NCBI GenBank assembly: GCA_017311185.1
Contig: JAESUZ010004141.1
Coordinates: forward strand, 1,054,001 to 1,118,000
From: Proteles cristata cristata
Lineage: Eukaryota; Chordata; Mammalia; Carnivora; Hyaenidae
Length of the DNA stretch: 64,000 nt
Direction: 5' to 3'
Every line of letters starts with the position of its first letter. Positions within the stretch are counted from its first letter, which is position 1. The notes beneath the pieces were generated by a model. It was not told the origin of the DNA, did not search any database, and worked only from the letters and a program-made list of their open reading frames with translations. Made by a program: the position numbers and the translations under genes. Below, in pieces: positions 23,146 to 33,635 of the stretch.

Positions 23146-23330
23146 CTGTGCTTGATAGTTTTGTATGAGAGGAAGGGATCTGGAAGCTTTGAGGTCCTTT
23201 TCCTGAGCTGTGTAGTCGGCAGAAGGTGGCAACAGCCCCTTTAGCAGCTGAAGCTGGCAGCCAGGAATGCAGAAAGCATTGGAAAACAGAGCTATCTGGT
23301 CGTCCGTTCTATAGCTGTCTGAGGGAGGAG
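23146..23330 (-). other. IL18: IL18 exon 1 (non-coding 5' UTR)
   Basis: The minus strand reads CTGGCTGCC, CTGCTAAAG, CTACACAGCT and CTTCCAGATC in the same order as the human IL18 leader, and ends AAGCACAG|GTAAG at 23146. The 5' end near 23330 is an estimate. It contains one short upstream reading frame of 12 codons (23279-23241). Confidence 0.85.
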
Positions 23331-23620
23331 GAGACCAAGTGATAGGGAGAAAGGAGGAAGAAGGTGGAGGGAGGGAGGAGACTGTTCTGGCACGCCTTGA
23401 ACCCGCCTTCAAATGTGGGCTCTTTCCTAGGGCAATAGAACTTGAAATGATGTCAGAGAATTTGCACACTTCTTTTAATGTAAAATCACTTCTAATGAAA
23501 TACTTTCTGCTGTACAAGTTGGAGTTCTGGCCCTTCCAAAGCTTGTGCCTTTCTTTCAGAAGTACTATACTTTCAAGACCTTTTAAAAAAGCACCTGCTT
23601 GATCAATAAGAAGAATTTTT
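23331..23620 (-). promoter_or_regulatory. IL18: IL18 upstream (promoter) region
   Basis: This region lies immediately 5' of IL18 exon 1. No TATA box is evident and the region is not a CpG island. A purine-rich run with repeated GGAAG/GGAGG words (about 23329-23380, + strand) could offer ETS/PU.1-type sites, which are reported for IL18 promoters in other mammals. Function is inferred from position only. Confidence 0.4.
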
Positions 23621-24016
23621 TCTCACATAAGCTCTCTCTGTTTGGAGATTCACATTTTAGCACAAAACTTTTCCCTTATCTCGTGCTGCATAACCAGCCC
23701 TGTTAGAATAACCCCTATAATGTAATAACAGCGCCTACAATGTAACTTTTAAAAAGCAAAGTAAAATATCACAGTCTTGAAAATGATTAGCAGAAACGAA
23801 GTTCCCTGGACAACTTTTTCTTGAACATGTGCCAAATTGTATTACGCTGCTAGCAAGGAAAGTAGCAAAGTGACTTTCTGTTTCTGCTTTTTTTGCCAGT
23901 ATAGAGCCTATATGGAAACAGCGGTGTTCTAGGGTTAGGAAGCAAAATGCTTCCATAAACAGCTGGTTGAGTTTGCTTTGTTTAGTTTTTTAACAAAATA
24001 GGGTTTTCATTTTACA
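23621..24016. other. Region between IL18 and the small divergent gene
   Basis: No repeat recognised. It could hold shared promoter sequence for the two divergent transcription units. Confidence 0.35.
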
Positions 24017-24136
24017 ATGTCATCAGAACATCATATCCACAGCACTGATTACAAAGAAGTCTGTGGAGAGATGGTTGGAGGTGCTTGGCGCAGAGACTAC
24101 TACAAAAAGCAAAATCATGCATTTAGGAAGTACATG
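24017..24136 (+). CDS. Exon A of the unrecognised small gene
   Basis: Forty codons from ATG to the donor ATG|GTAAGAAC. The in-frame TAG directly upstream makes this ATG the likely start if the exon is real. Confidence 0.45.
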
Positions 24137-24762
24137 GTAAGAACACACATTGAAGTAACAGATTTCCATCCTCCAACTGTAGTGTTCCATCCGGCTAATT
24201 AATATGAAAGCATGAAATGGAGTCAAACAGTGTCCAGAAGCAGAACACCAAACAAGTTAATTTTATTTTGTTTTTTTATTAAAAAAATTTTTTTAATGTT
24301 TATTCATTTTTGAGAGACAGAGCATGAGCAGGGGAGAGGGAGAGAGAGAGGAAGACACAGAATCTGAAGCAGGCTCCAGGCTCTGAGCTGTCAGCACAGA
24401 GCTGGATGCAGGGCTCAAACCCATGAACTGCGAGATTGTGACCTGAGCCAAAGTTGGACACTTAACTGACTGAACCACCCAGGCGCCCCCAAACAAGTTA
24501 ATTTTAAATGGCTCATTGCCAATGATTTTTCTCCAAATGTAAAGATGTAAAATGCATAATTTTTCCATTTCTTAGTTTTGGGATAAACATTTTTTTTCCT
24601 GGTACATGAACCCAGATAGCTTCATGTCCTACCTACTTCATGAGATTATTTGTATAGATTAAATGAGATGATGAGAGTCCTTTGAATACTTTAAAGTTTT
24701 TTTCTTTTCTTTTTATTTGAGAGAGAGAGTAAGTGAGTGAGGGAGGGAGGCAGAAGTGGAGG

Positions 24763-24811
<49 letters not shown>

Positions 24812-25698
24812 TCTTAAGCAGGCTCCAGTGCTCAATTCAGAGCCCAGTGTGGGGGTCGATTTCACAGCCTTGGGATTATGATCTGAGCTGAAATCAAGAG
24901 TTGATCGCTCAACCAACTGAGCCAGTCAGGCGCCCATAAAGCACTAGACAACTATAAAACTCTCCACACACACTCACTTATTGTTACTCATTTAGTTTTT
25001 ACAATGAAGATAACTTTTGGTTTTCTAAGAGAGAGAGAGTTAGCGAGCAGGGGAGAGGCAGAAGGAGAGGGAGAGAGAGAAACCCAAGCAGGCTGCATGC
25101 CCAGGCTGGAGCCTGACCTCATGACCATGAGATCATGACCTGAGTGGAAATCAAGAGGCAGATGCTCAACTTACTGAGCCACCCAGGCACCCCAATGGAG
25201 ATAACATTTTAAAAATAAAATGTCCATTGCATTCTCTTAATTTGGTGTAAACATTTGTGTATTAGGTGGAATCATTTTTCCTGGAGGTATTTTAAGAACT
25301 AGATAACTACCTCTTTAGATATCATGCAATGTGCCGACCAGAAGAGGAATTGGATTTAACAGGCTATTAAGAATAATAATGACAATAATGCTAATAATAC
25401 AGAAGAGATAAACACCGAGTGGGCAACTTTATATTTTGTCAAGTAAGGGCATTAAAAATCTTAATAGTCTTTATATTTTTATTTCATGAAAGACCACTTT
25501 AACACCAAAAAAAAATTTAGGAAGGACATAGTATCAGAATAAAGGACAATTCTTTCAAGCGAATGCTGTGCCTTTATGAAAAACTCATTACTTTTCCCCC
25601 CTCGTTTTACCACACAGGGGGAAAATTTCAACACAGATCGCTATCGGTCCTCAGACAGTGACTGGGACTTTATAAAGACTGTCAATAACTCATCCTAA
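24017..25698 (+). CDS. Unrecognised two-exon small-protein gene, 66 codons
   Basis: I do not recognise this gene. Exon A (24017-24136) opens with ATG (A at -3) and has an in-frame TAG at 23999-24001 just upstream. It encodes 40 residues, MSSEHHIHSTDYKEVC onward with AWRRDYYKKQNHAFRKY near its end. It closes at ATG|GTAAGA. Exon B (25618-25698) follows a strong acceptor (TTTTCCCCCC, then CCACACAG). It joins in phase 0 and encodes 26 residues, including DRYRSSDSDWDFIKT, then TAA. Neither exon resembles a repeat; the intron holds three antisense SINEs. The product would be hydrophilic and rich in Tyr and Trp, with no signal peptide or membrane segment. It lies between IL18 and TEX12, divergent from IL18. 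It could be a conserved unnamed gene, an orphan or a chance frame; splicing and conservation are untested. Confidence 0.45.
24266..24489 (-). repeat. Antisense carnivore SINE
   Basis: Target duplication AAACAAGTTAATTTTA (24250-24265, 24491-24506). The head is CCACCCAGGCGCCCCC. Confidence 0.95.
24692..24936 (-). repeat. Antisense carnivore SINE with an expanded (GA)n tract
   Basis: GA repeat about 24767-24808; head GAGCCAGTCAGGCGCCC. Confidence 0.9.
25018..25194 (-). repeat. Antisense carnivore SINE
   Basis: Flanked by AATGAAGATAAC and AATGGAGATAAC; head GCCACCCAGGCACCCC. Confidence 0.92.
25618..25698 (+). CDS. Exon B (terminal) of the unrecognised small gene
   Basis: Twenty-six codons plus TAA. 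The acceptor has a long pyrimidine tract with a branch-point-like CTCAT about 30 nt upstream. No clear AATAAA was found in the next 400 bases, which weakens the call. Confidence 0.42.
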   Translation, partial: GENFNTDRYRSSDSDWDFIKTVNNSS

Positions 25699-25818
25699 TC
25701 ATCTAGTCTATTAAGTAACTTCTATTTTGAAATATTAGCAAATCAAACAAACTGAGTACCTGTTTTCTGGGAACTTACTTAAAACGAATGGCTTTTTCAC
25801 AAACAGCCGATAAGTTAA

Positions 25819-25836
25819 CACACACACACACACACC
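25819..25836. repeat. (CA)n microsatellite
   Basis: Nine CA units just 3' of exon B of the small gene. Confidence 0.9.
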
Positions 25837-25839
25837 CCT

Positions 25840-26165
25840 CACGAGTCTTTATGACAGCCAACATTTAGGGAAGCCAAAGGGGAAAAAACCTCTTAAGGTA
25901 AATATAATTCGCTAAGATGTAGAGTGTGTACCTGGAATTTATTAGGGGTTATTGACCTTTGTTTTATGAAGTCATATTTTTCCCCTTACACATCAACTAA
26001 TTGGGCTTAAGTTTAGAATGTCTATCTTTGAAATTGCAGGTCAAAGTCACCACATGAGAGCACTCACGAAAGTAATTTCCAAGTATGTGGGTCATGTATG
26101 TTAGAACATATTTTTTTTTAAATCATATTTCAAAATACCGACTAAACCTACTAGCACGTCAAGAA
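25840..26165. other. Intergenic, nothing recognised
   Basis: No exon, repeat or poly(A) signal was identified between the small gene and the next SINE. Confidence 0.4.
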
Positions 26166-26177
26166 AAGAATCTTCCA

Positions 26178-26385
26178 GGGGCGCCTGGGTGGCTCAGTCG
26201 GTTAAGCGTCCGACTTCAGCTCAGGTCATGATCTCGCAGTTCGTGGGTTCGAGCCCCGCATCGGGCTCTGAGCTGTTAGAGATTCTCATCACTTCAGATT
26301 CTGTCACTCCCTCTCTCTCTGACCCTCCCCTGCTCACACTGTCTCTCCCTCTCTCTCAAAAATAAATAAAACATTAAAAAAAAAG
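26178..26385 (+). repeat. Carnivore SINE
   Basis: Perfect duplication AAGAATCTTCCA (26166-26177, 26386-26397); intact head GGGGCGCCTGGGTGGCTCAG. Confidence 0.96.
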
Positions 26386-26559
26386 AAGAATCTTCCAAAA
26401 GTGTGTGATTCTGAAAGTGTGGTTCCAACAAAGAAAAGGAAGCGAAGGAACGAAGGGTCTGGGTCTGCGGAACTCCACTAAAAGCTGAGGGTTTAAAACC
26501 CTTCCTTCAAACGCGTCACCTGAAATAATAGGACATAACTAACTCGAAAAGGAGTGTCG

Positions 26560-27450
26560 GGTGTCCCGTGCTCCTTTACGGAGATTCCAAGCAGGTGGGA
26601 CACCGCCCAGCCTCGTTCAGGGAATTCTAAATTCATGTTCTTCCTTGAGTGACTAGTCTCTGATCGCTCCTAGCTTCCTCGCGCACTTGGAAACAAAGAG
26701 AGATTTTTGTTTCTAAGATTCCAAGCGCACAGGAACAGCGGGAGACGAGAAGAAAGCCGGGCCTCAGCGAACGGCACGAGGGGTTCCGGCCAGGCTCCGG
26801 GCCGGGGCCCAGGGCGGCTGCGCGGCCCGTCACGTGACTTGCGCGCTGCCCGCTGGGAGCCAGCGGAGTCTGCGCACTCACGCGCGCCCGGGCCTCTTCA
26901 TTCCCATGCTTTCGCTGAGGAAGAAGGTGTCGTCGCCATGTAGTAGCCCGGGCTTGGGGCGGGGCTGGAGGGATGCGTGCCCTTGAGAGCGTGAAACAGG
27001 GCAGTGAGAGGGGCAGCGCTCACACTCGGGGACGGTAGTGGGTCCGAAACACGGTAGTGGGTCCGAAACACGAGTAGGGAGGAAAGGCAGCGGGGAGGGA
27101 AGTGAGAGAAAAAGGTAGGTGTCGAGGTCTGAGGGGCCCACTGGGCGTTGAGAAGACCAGAAGCAAGTTGCGTAAGACATGGGCAGTGCTGGGTAATGTC
27201 TGGGTCACCAGAGTTTTGGATTGCATCGTGGGGTTTTGTCACAGGAGCACTGCGAGCCGCTTGGGCCGCCCTGGAGTCCCCTGGGGCCCTACGTTCTGAC
27301 AGAAAAGCGGACCTGTTTTTGCAGAGACATAGTTACCTAGCTGTAAAAGTTCTCATTTGATCTATACGCATATTCTGTTACTCTGAGAGGAGAGAAGAGG
27401 TGTAGAGGGAAAGGGGGAGAGAGAAAGGGGAAGGGAGAAGAGAACGGCGC
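26560..27450. promoter_or_regulatory. CpG-rich promoter region, probably for TEX12
   Basis: This is the only clearly GC- and CpG-rich stretch in the window, densest at 26740-26960. It contains a palindromic E-box CACGTG at 26831-26836. It lies 1.0-1.9 kb 5' of the first coding exon of TEX12, so a non-coding TEX12 exon 1 probably starts here, but I could not place its donor with confidence. A 19-bp tandem duplication sits at 27033-27070. Confidence 0.7.
27033..27070. repeat. 19-bp tandem duplication in the CpG region
   Basis: CGGTAGTGGGTCCGAAACA is present twice in direct succession, both copies identical. Confidence 0.95.
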
Positions 27451-28480
27451 TCATTGGCTTCTCTTTTCGAACTTCCCAAGGCGAAGTGAGCACTACTGAG
27501 CATGTGTCGTATTGTCTGCGTATTATCGTATTATCGTTATAGCCCTTGACGCCCAGAGGTGCTGGCGGGAGTGTAGGAGCGCTGTGGGTAATTTACCAAA
27601 CGGACAGCTTTCTCTGTGATTTGTTGTTGCTGTCTTATTTGTATGAATGTGACATATGGCTGATGAAACAGGTTCATTACAATTATCCAGGACACCAGGG
27701 TTCCCCCCCCCCCCCAAAAAAAAAAAGGCGAAGTAAATTCATAGTTGAGTATAGACCGGGCTCCTCATCTCTTAGATGTAGAGACTCTCCCGTTGTAGAT
27801 TTTTCTTTTTTTCTTACTTTCAGTGTCACCTTTCAGATTCCTAGAGAAGCGATCTTCAGGATTCATGGGAAAGTAATTTAAAAGGAAAATTTGATGCTAT
27901 ATTAAGGTAAGATAGGACAGTGGAAACTCAGGCACCTAAAGGCCTTGGTTTTAGTCTTGCTCAGTTTTACTTGTTAGAACTTGGTCAGCAGTCTCTGCCC
28001 CTGTTTTCGCGTCTGTGAAAAATGACACCGGATTAGATGAACTGTATTTCATTTCAACGTTAAGATTTTTTTTTGAAGGTAGAAGATATTAAATTCAGGC
28101 AGAAACGAGGCAGAAATGCCAAAGAGACTAGTTTGGCTGATCCTATGTAGAGGGAGTAGGTGAATATCGTGGGAACGCTAGACTGGCGGCAGGTGAGCTA
28201 GGGTTTTGGATGTCGTGCCATGGAAATGGGATTTCTTCTGGAGCAATGAACAGTGGGAAGGTTTTTGAGTTTAAAGGAATATGGTAGTCAGAGTTTTGAA
28301 AGATGGCCTAGATAGCAGTTGATAAGATGGGAGAGGGAAGGGAGAAACTGAGTTGTTCAGATAAGTGACGGATAATGAGAGCCTAAATTAAATGGGCAGC
28401 GCTGGAAAGAAAGGGAAAGATTGAAAACAGCCGTAGCATGGGGTTTGCACTTACATACCGTGTTCCTCTAAACTTCGCAG
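27450..28480. other. TEX12 5' region: G/A tracts and an old MIR
   Basis: A C-run followed by an A-run lies at 27702-27726. The part near 27940-28060 (TTGGTCAGCAGTCTCTGC, then GTCTGTGAAAAATG) resembles MIR. No exon was placed. Confidence 0.45.
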
Positions 28481-28559
28481 CCCTTGCCTCCAGAATATGA
28501 TGGCGAGCCCTGTCGTGAAACCTGATACTAGAAATTGCAAAAGACCAAGAGAGCTGGAG
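28481..28559 (+). CDS. TEX12: TEX12 first coding exon
   Basis: The acceptor is AACTTCGCAG, with 16 nt of leader, then ATGATGGCG at 28497. The donor is CTGGAG|GTAATC, phase 0. Confidence 0.93.
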
Positions 28560-30509
28560 GTAATCCATATGCTCCTGGAGCCTTTAATCTTTGATTTTAT
28601 TGTTTATACTTCTCAAATTTTTCCTATTGAAGAAAGTTCTGTTGATGAACGTGATTTAGTGTTTCCATAGTCCCAGGACTGGGGTTGTCCCAGCAGGAAC
28701 TAGCTGCTTTTTCATTAAACAGTATAGGCCTGCAAGAAACTATTGAGAGACTTCTTTTTTATAATTCGTGATGTAGAGACAGAAATGGGTTCATGTTCAT
28801 GCGTACATGATACATAGGATTTTAAATAAGTATTTTGCTAAAATAAGTAGGATACCTAGATACTGTAGTTGCTGATATTTTAAATGAAGAGCATTGTATC
28901 CTGCCCTCCTTTACTAGTACTCCCACCAGTTGATCTGTTTGTATTTGGAACATTATGTGCTTCCTTAAAGATAATGTAATCCTGCAAAATTTTGCAAGCG
29001 TTTGGCTATTGTCTAAGTGAAGGTGTTACTCTGTTGCTATGGAAATATCTACCAGTTCAAGATACAGGAAACTTTTTAATCAAGGGATTAAAACCATAAT
29101 CAGAGTCTATAATGTAAAACCAAAGTAGAATTTAGTATGTTAAACAAGGTGCTTGTTAGGCTTCTTCTTGATAATAAAATTTTAAATGGCTGATTAGAAC
29201 ATGAACGCATATAATTTCTAGCATGTTTGTCTTTTTTCTGAAAGATGTTTTATTTCTCTGTTGGACAACGGAATGCATATGTCCTAAGGATCTTGTTGAC
29301 TGTTTATCTGTTTACTTTCTTCTATTAGCCTCAAATGCCAGATAGTCCACATCTGTCCTCTCTTGGAAAATCAGATTCCTCTTTCTCTGAAAACTCTGGG
29401 CTGTTTTATAACGATGAATCCCTGGAGAAAGATTTGAATGGTGATATATAAAATCCTTATATTTCTATACATTGATTTTGTAATACAGGAGATTTGTTAT
29501 AGTTCATAACTTATTCGGTGATTTTTTTTTTTTGAACAGATATGGGCAAGGAAATTAATCTAATGTTGTCTACATATGCAAAGATCTTAAGGCAAGTACT
29601 TATAGTTTAGCCTCTTGAGTCTTTATCTTAGAAATAGTTTTTTCTTTTCTGGAAACTCCATAATGGGAAGTTTAGTTCAGTGGCTGTAGACCTATCCAGT
29701 AATTGTAATTTCAAAGTTTTAAAAATTCTGCCTCGTTTGTAATAGATTAATTGGTTATTTTCAAAGATTAACCCCAACTTTTTCACTTAACATCCTTTGT
29801 TTTATAATTACCAGAGCTAAATATTAGGCTGGTTATATTTTGGTCTTTAATTAGATATAACATTTAGCATTTTATGAAAAAACTACTTTGAGAAAAATGC
29901 CATTTGTTGAAGTTAATGATAATGAGAGTGATATTAAAGAGAAAGTCAATATGTTTATGAAATATTTAAATATTATGTCTATATATTTGAGGACTCACTG
30001 AATTTAAATATTTTGTTGGCCTGAGATTATCATGCTTCTAAGGTATTTGTTTTTTAAACTACTGGGGAGTCACTGTATTTGGATGATGGTTTGTGTGGCT
30101 GTTAAAAATAATGTATGTAGTTTAATATTAGAATTGTAATGTAAGATACATAGTTTGCCCTGTCAGGAGACTTTGAGTAGTCAAAAATATTTATGGGACT
30201 AAACTTTTACTGAAGTGTTTGTAAATTAATGAAGTTTTTTGATGTGCAAAGCTATTTAAATGAAATAGCTAGCTAGTATAGCCATAATAAAGAACATCAC
30301 TGTGATAGTGTCACTAGATGTTATAACTCTCTAGTTTAACATAAAACTTTTTTTTCCTCATTAGTGAGAGAGCAGCAGTAGATGCATCTTATATTGACGA
30401 GATAGATGGACTCTTCAAAGAAGCCAATACTATTGAAAACTTTCTAATACAAAAAAGAGAGCTCCTGAGACAGAGATTTACAGTGATTGCAAACACACTG
30501 CACAGATAA
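28497..30509 (+). CDS. TEX12: Testis-expressed protein 12, synaptonemal complex central element component, complete
   Basis: TEX12 binds SYCE2 and builds the fibrous central element of the synaptonemal complex in meiotic prophase. Coding exons are 28497-28559, 29329-29440, 29540-29591 and 30365-30509 (63, 112, 52 and 145 nt). They sum to 372 nt, or 123 residues plus TAA, the length I recall for human. It starts [20 protein letters not shown]; the first of two adjacent ATGs is used, as in human. The middle has [15 protein letters not shown], and the helical coiled-coil half has [30 protein letters not shown] and [10 protein letters not shown] at the C-terminus. Intron 3 of the coding part uses a GC donor. 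The product would be nuclear and germ-line specific. BCO2 follows 3 kb downstream on the same strand. Confidence 0.97.
29329..29440 (+). CDS. TEX12: TEX12 second coding exon
   Basis: The acceptor is TTCTATTAG before CCTCAAATG and the donor is TTGAATG|GTGATA. It encodes [18 protein letters not shown] onward. Asp is split with the next exon. Confidence 0.95.
29540..29591 (+). CDS. TEX12: TEX12 third coding exon, GC splice donor
   Basis: The acceptor is TTTGAACAG before ATATGGGC. The exon ends TTAAG|GCAAGT. No GT near this point keeps the frame, and AG|GCAAGT is the usual context for GC donors. Ser is split AG|T with the last exon. Confidence 0.93.
30365..30509 (+). CDS. TEX12: TEX12 last coding exon
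   Basis: The acceptor is TTTCCTCATTAG before TGAGAGAGCAG, and the stop TAA is at 30507-30509. It encodes the C-terminal coiled coil ending ANTLHR. Confidence 0.96.
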
Positions 30510-31080
30510 GATTGTGTATTTAAAATAACATGAGCATTTAAGCCCATTATTGTTGTATTAAAAGAATGACATTTATGCTCTGAAAGTTTTCTAGTTATTA
30601 AAGAAAATGTATACCTTAAGCATAGAAAGTGAAACTCCTTGAATTTCTTTTCTAAATTTAAAAGGGGCTTTCTGTTGGACAATAATATTAAGTATGTACT
30701 TTTTTTTTTTGAGGGTTAAATATTTGGCGTGTTTCATAAAAGTATAAATTATTTAAATTATATGTAGGTTTTTTTTTTCCCCTTAAACCTCCTAGCATTT
30801 CTTACATTTCTTAAAGAGGACTCAATGAGTTAATTTGATAATGTGTACCAATATTGCACTTTTTCTTTTGGAATATTCTGTCTAAATAGCAGGTAGCTGT
30901 GGAGATAGTTTTAAAATGTTTTTCATGGTCAGTATCATAAAACTAAAACCTAAAGGTAATTTGTCCAGTGTCATAATATGTAATAAATTATAGCTAAGCT
31001 GTTGCTATTTAATGTTACCATTTGATTATTTTCACTATTCGTTACAATATATGACTAATAAAAATTCTTGGTTTAAAATT
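30510..31080 (+). other. TEX12: TEX12 3' UTR with candidate poly(A) signals
   Basis: AATAAA occurs at 30982-30987 and 31057-31062, and a weaker ATTAAA near 30555. The transcript end is not decided by the sequence alone. No SINE or L1 lies here. Confidence 0.45.
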
Positions 31081-32154
31081 ATTTCCTTGTGGTAAAATTG
31101 ACAAAATAAAAAGCAGAAATTACTAACTAGAACCTTATGTAAGTTGGCTTTTTTACATATCAACCATATCAGTGGTGTAGTTACTAAATTTTTTTTGAAA
31201 GCCGCAGCCATTGTGTGATGTGGGATAAAAGTTAGTGATCTGGAATAAAAAGATTGGCTAAACACCAAGACAACCTTGGTAAGTCATTTCAAACCTATTA
31301 TGATTCATAAATTGAATTTCAGTTAGAGGATCTCTAATACTCATCTAGCTAAAAAAAAAAATCCTATAAAAAATGTTGAAAGGTACTGCTATGATTTTAT
31401 TGAAAACTTTTAATATGTTATATAATTACATGTGATAACTATAGTAATCAGGTTTTTAAGAATCACAGCACACATTTTTCAGTTATATAGATAATCCAAT
31501 CTATTTTATGTATATTTTGTAGATATAAGCAATCACAGATTTGTGCATATTTACAAACAGCGCCACAGGGAATTTGATATTCTTCTGGCGGATAGTGTGT
31601 GTGCCTTGCCGCCTTTTAAATATAAAATCTCATTGGACTACTAAAACAGTAATCAGATTATTATTTTAAGGCATATATACAACATTACATAAATACTCAT
31701 ACAAGAAAGGATTGAAAACAGTAAAATAAAATATTTACTAGAAATATGGGTTAGGTAGAAAAAACTATTAGGTTTGTATGACACAGGATAGTTTGGAGGT
31801 CAATGAAGTAACTATTAGAAATGGAATTTTAAAATAACAATGTTACCAGAGGACTTTTGAGTTGATAGGCACGTCACTTGGATTTTGAGTTATTCTGTTA
31901 CCTTATAGAATTTTTTTCATGTTCTAAAAACAAAGATATCTCTACTGGCACATCATAATTAAGAAATGTTCCTGAGTTATTTTTTTCTAAACATTTATTA
32001 CTAATGAGAAAGATAAGGTTAACAGATTGTTTCAGAGTACATTTCATAATATACTTGTTTTATCTTGTTAGTGTCACCATTGGTCAACATCTGGGTCTTT
32101 CCTTTTCAGGTTCAGAGAATTGGTTTGATCATTTCATTTGGTATGATTAAGACT
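31080..32154. other. Intergenic TEX12-BCO2, nothing recognised
   Basis: AT-rich; no repeat or exon identified. Confidence 0.4.
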
Positions 32155-32303
32155 AGGGTGCCTGGGTGGCTCATTCAGTTAAGCATTTAACTGACTTTTA
32201 TCTTGATCTTGGCTCAGGTCTTGATCTCAGGATTGTAAATTCAAGCCCCACGTTGGGCTTTGTGCTGGCCATGGAGCCTCCTTAATGGAATAAAAAAAAA
32301 AAA
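32155..32303 (+). repeat. Older carnivore SINE
   Basis: Head GGGTGCCTGGGTGGCTCATTC, short body, end GGAATAAAAAAAAAAAA. Confidence 0.9.
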
Positions 32304-33540
32304 GAGACTAGGGAACTGATTTTTAGTCAAAATGTGTTTACTAGGATAAAAGTTCCTAAGCCTAATTAAGGCTGATTTTTTATTAAATTTTGATGTCTTT
32401 GGTACCATCCACATAACCAAGAATAATGATCTCTGAATAAGTAACAACTGGAGATCTGCTATTCCAGAAATACCATTGCCTTTTAATTTACACTTCTATC
32501 ACTCATTTCAATAGAATTCCACAAGTTTATTAATTCTCACTGGTTACTAATAAAAACATACATTGAATATTTTTGCACATCATACTCTGCTAGGCATTGT
32601 GGGGAATACACGATAGTTAATGGTCCCTTCTGACAGTTGTAACCACTCCTTTCTTGAAATACACTTACATGTCTTTGCTAGGAAAACATGATAAGTAACT
32701 GCTAAAAAATAATTCTGTGCAGTGCTAGTTAATTCCTTTTAGTGGGAGCTACTATAAGACGTTTGGCAAAAGGGTAGAACGGTAGTGAAATGGGTTTTTG
32801 AAAAGGAAAGGAGGGTATTTCAAGCAGAGGAAAGTTTGTTAAAATGGCGCGGAAGAACAAAAACACGTGGTATGTTGGATAGGCTTTCTCCTGAACTGAG
32901 AATTCACAGGGGGGAATAGTGTATCATCTAAATCGCTAGAGAGGAAGGACTTTTCTTATAATCTCAACTTGTAGCACAGTATTTGATACATTGGTGCTCA
33001 AAAGTACTTGTGTTAATGATTATACATTAGGTCATACCTTCACAGGGCCTTATTCATACTGGATTATCAGAAAAAGTTTTGTAAATTAAATGGAAAAGAA
33101 AAGGAAGGATGATATGGTAGAAAGCAGAGAGACAATGGAGAGGTAGGTTGTCGCCCGATTCTAGAGTCCTGTATTGACAGACTACATTTGGACTTTATTC
33201 TGTAAGGAAAGAGATAGGAACCTGTCAGAGGAGAGGAACCCATGGATCAAGGGGCTTAATTGTAATGTGAGAGCAGGTTTGAAAGAGGAAAGTTTAGGAA
33301 GGGAGACCACCCTTGATGGTCCAATCAGATTTCAAACTACTTATAGGTTGGTGGTTGGGATACTTTTTGCGGAAAGGAGACCAAGAGTTTGCAGGCATCT
33401 GGAAGCCCTGCCCCTTTACCACTGCCTCCCTTCCTCCCCCCGGCCCCTGCATTCCCTCCTCTTCCGTCAGTGAGCCAAGGACAGACCAGGAAGTGAATAT
33501 GAGCTTTGGAAATCACAGGATCTGCTGCTTCTAAATGCAA
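32304..33540. other. BCO2 5' region
   Basis: Diverged L2-like antisense words occur near 32580-32850 and 33180-33310. The part 33380-33480 is C-rich and may be core promoter or 5' UTR. No TATA box was assigned. Confidence 0.4.
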
Positions 33541-33547
33541 TACCAGA

Positions 33548-33635
33548 AGGTTTTTTCAGATCTTTCTCCATTTTGTCAGCAATCTTTCTACCACTGCAAT
33601 GGGTTTCCTCTCTGTGGTGGTACGTTGGATCCCAG
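33548..33635 (+). CDS. BCO2: BCO2 exon 1, start codon altered
   Basis: The frame reads [20 protein letters not shown] and matches the human N-terminal targeting region. The position of the human Met is AGG (33548-33550), and an in-frame TGA stands at 33500-33502. The first in-frame ATG is 33599, with good context (G at -3, G at +4). The exon ends ATCCCAG|GTAGGG. Starting at 33599 drops 17 residues of the presumed mitochondrial presequence. Confidence 0.8.

Larger units (their letters stand above)
28560..30364. other. TEX12 introns, no SINE or L1 recognised
   Basis: The whole TEX12 coding span lacks the SINEs that occur elsewhere about once per kb. Confidence 0.5.

Noticed and set aside
23089..23517. 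142-residue minus-strand frame over IL18 exon 1
   Set aside because: It runs through the exon 1 donor into the intron; the exon aligns with the non-coding human leader.
26878..27242. Overlapping frames in the CpG-rich region
   Set aside because: High GC removes stops by chance; no matching protein or splice structure.
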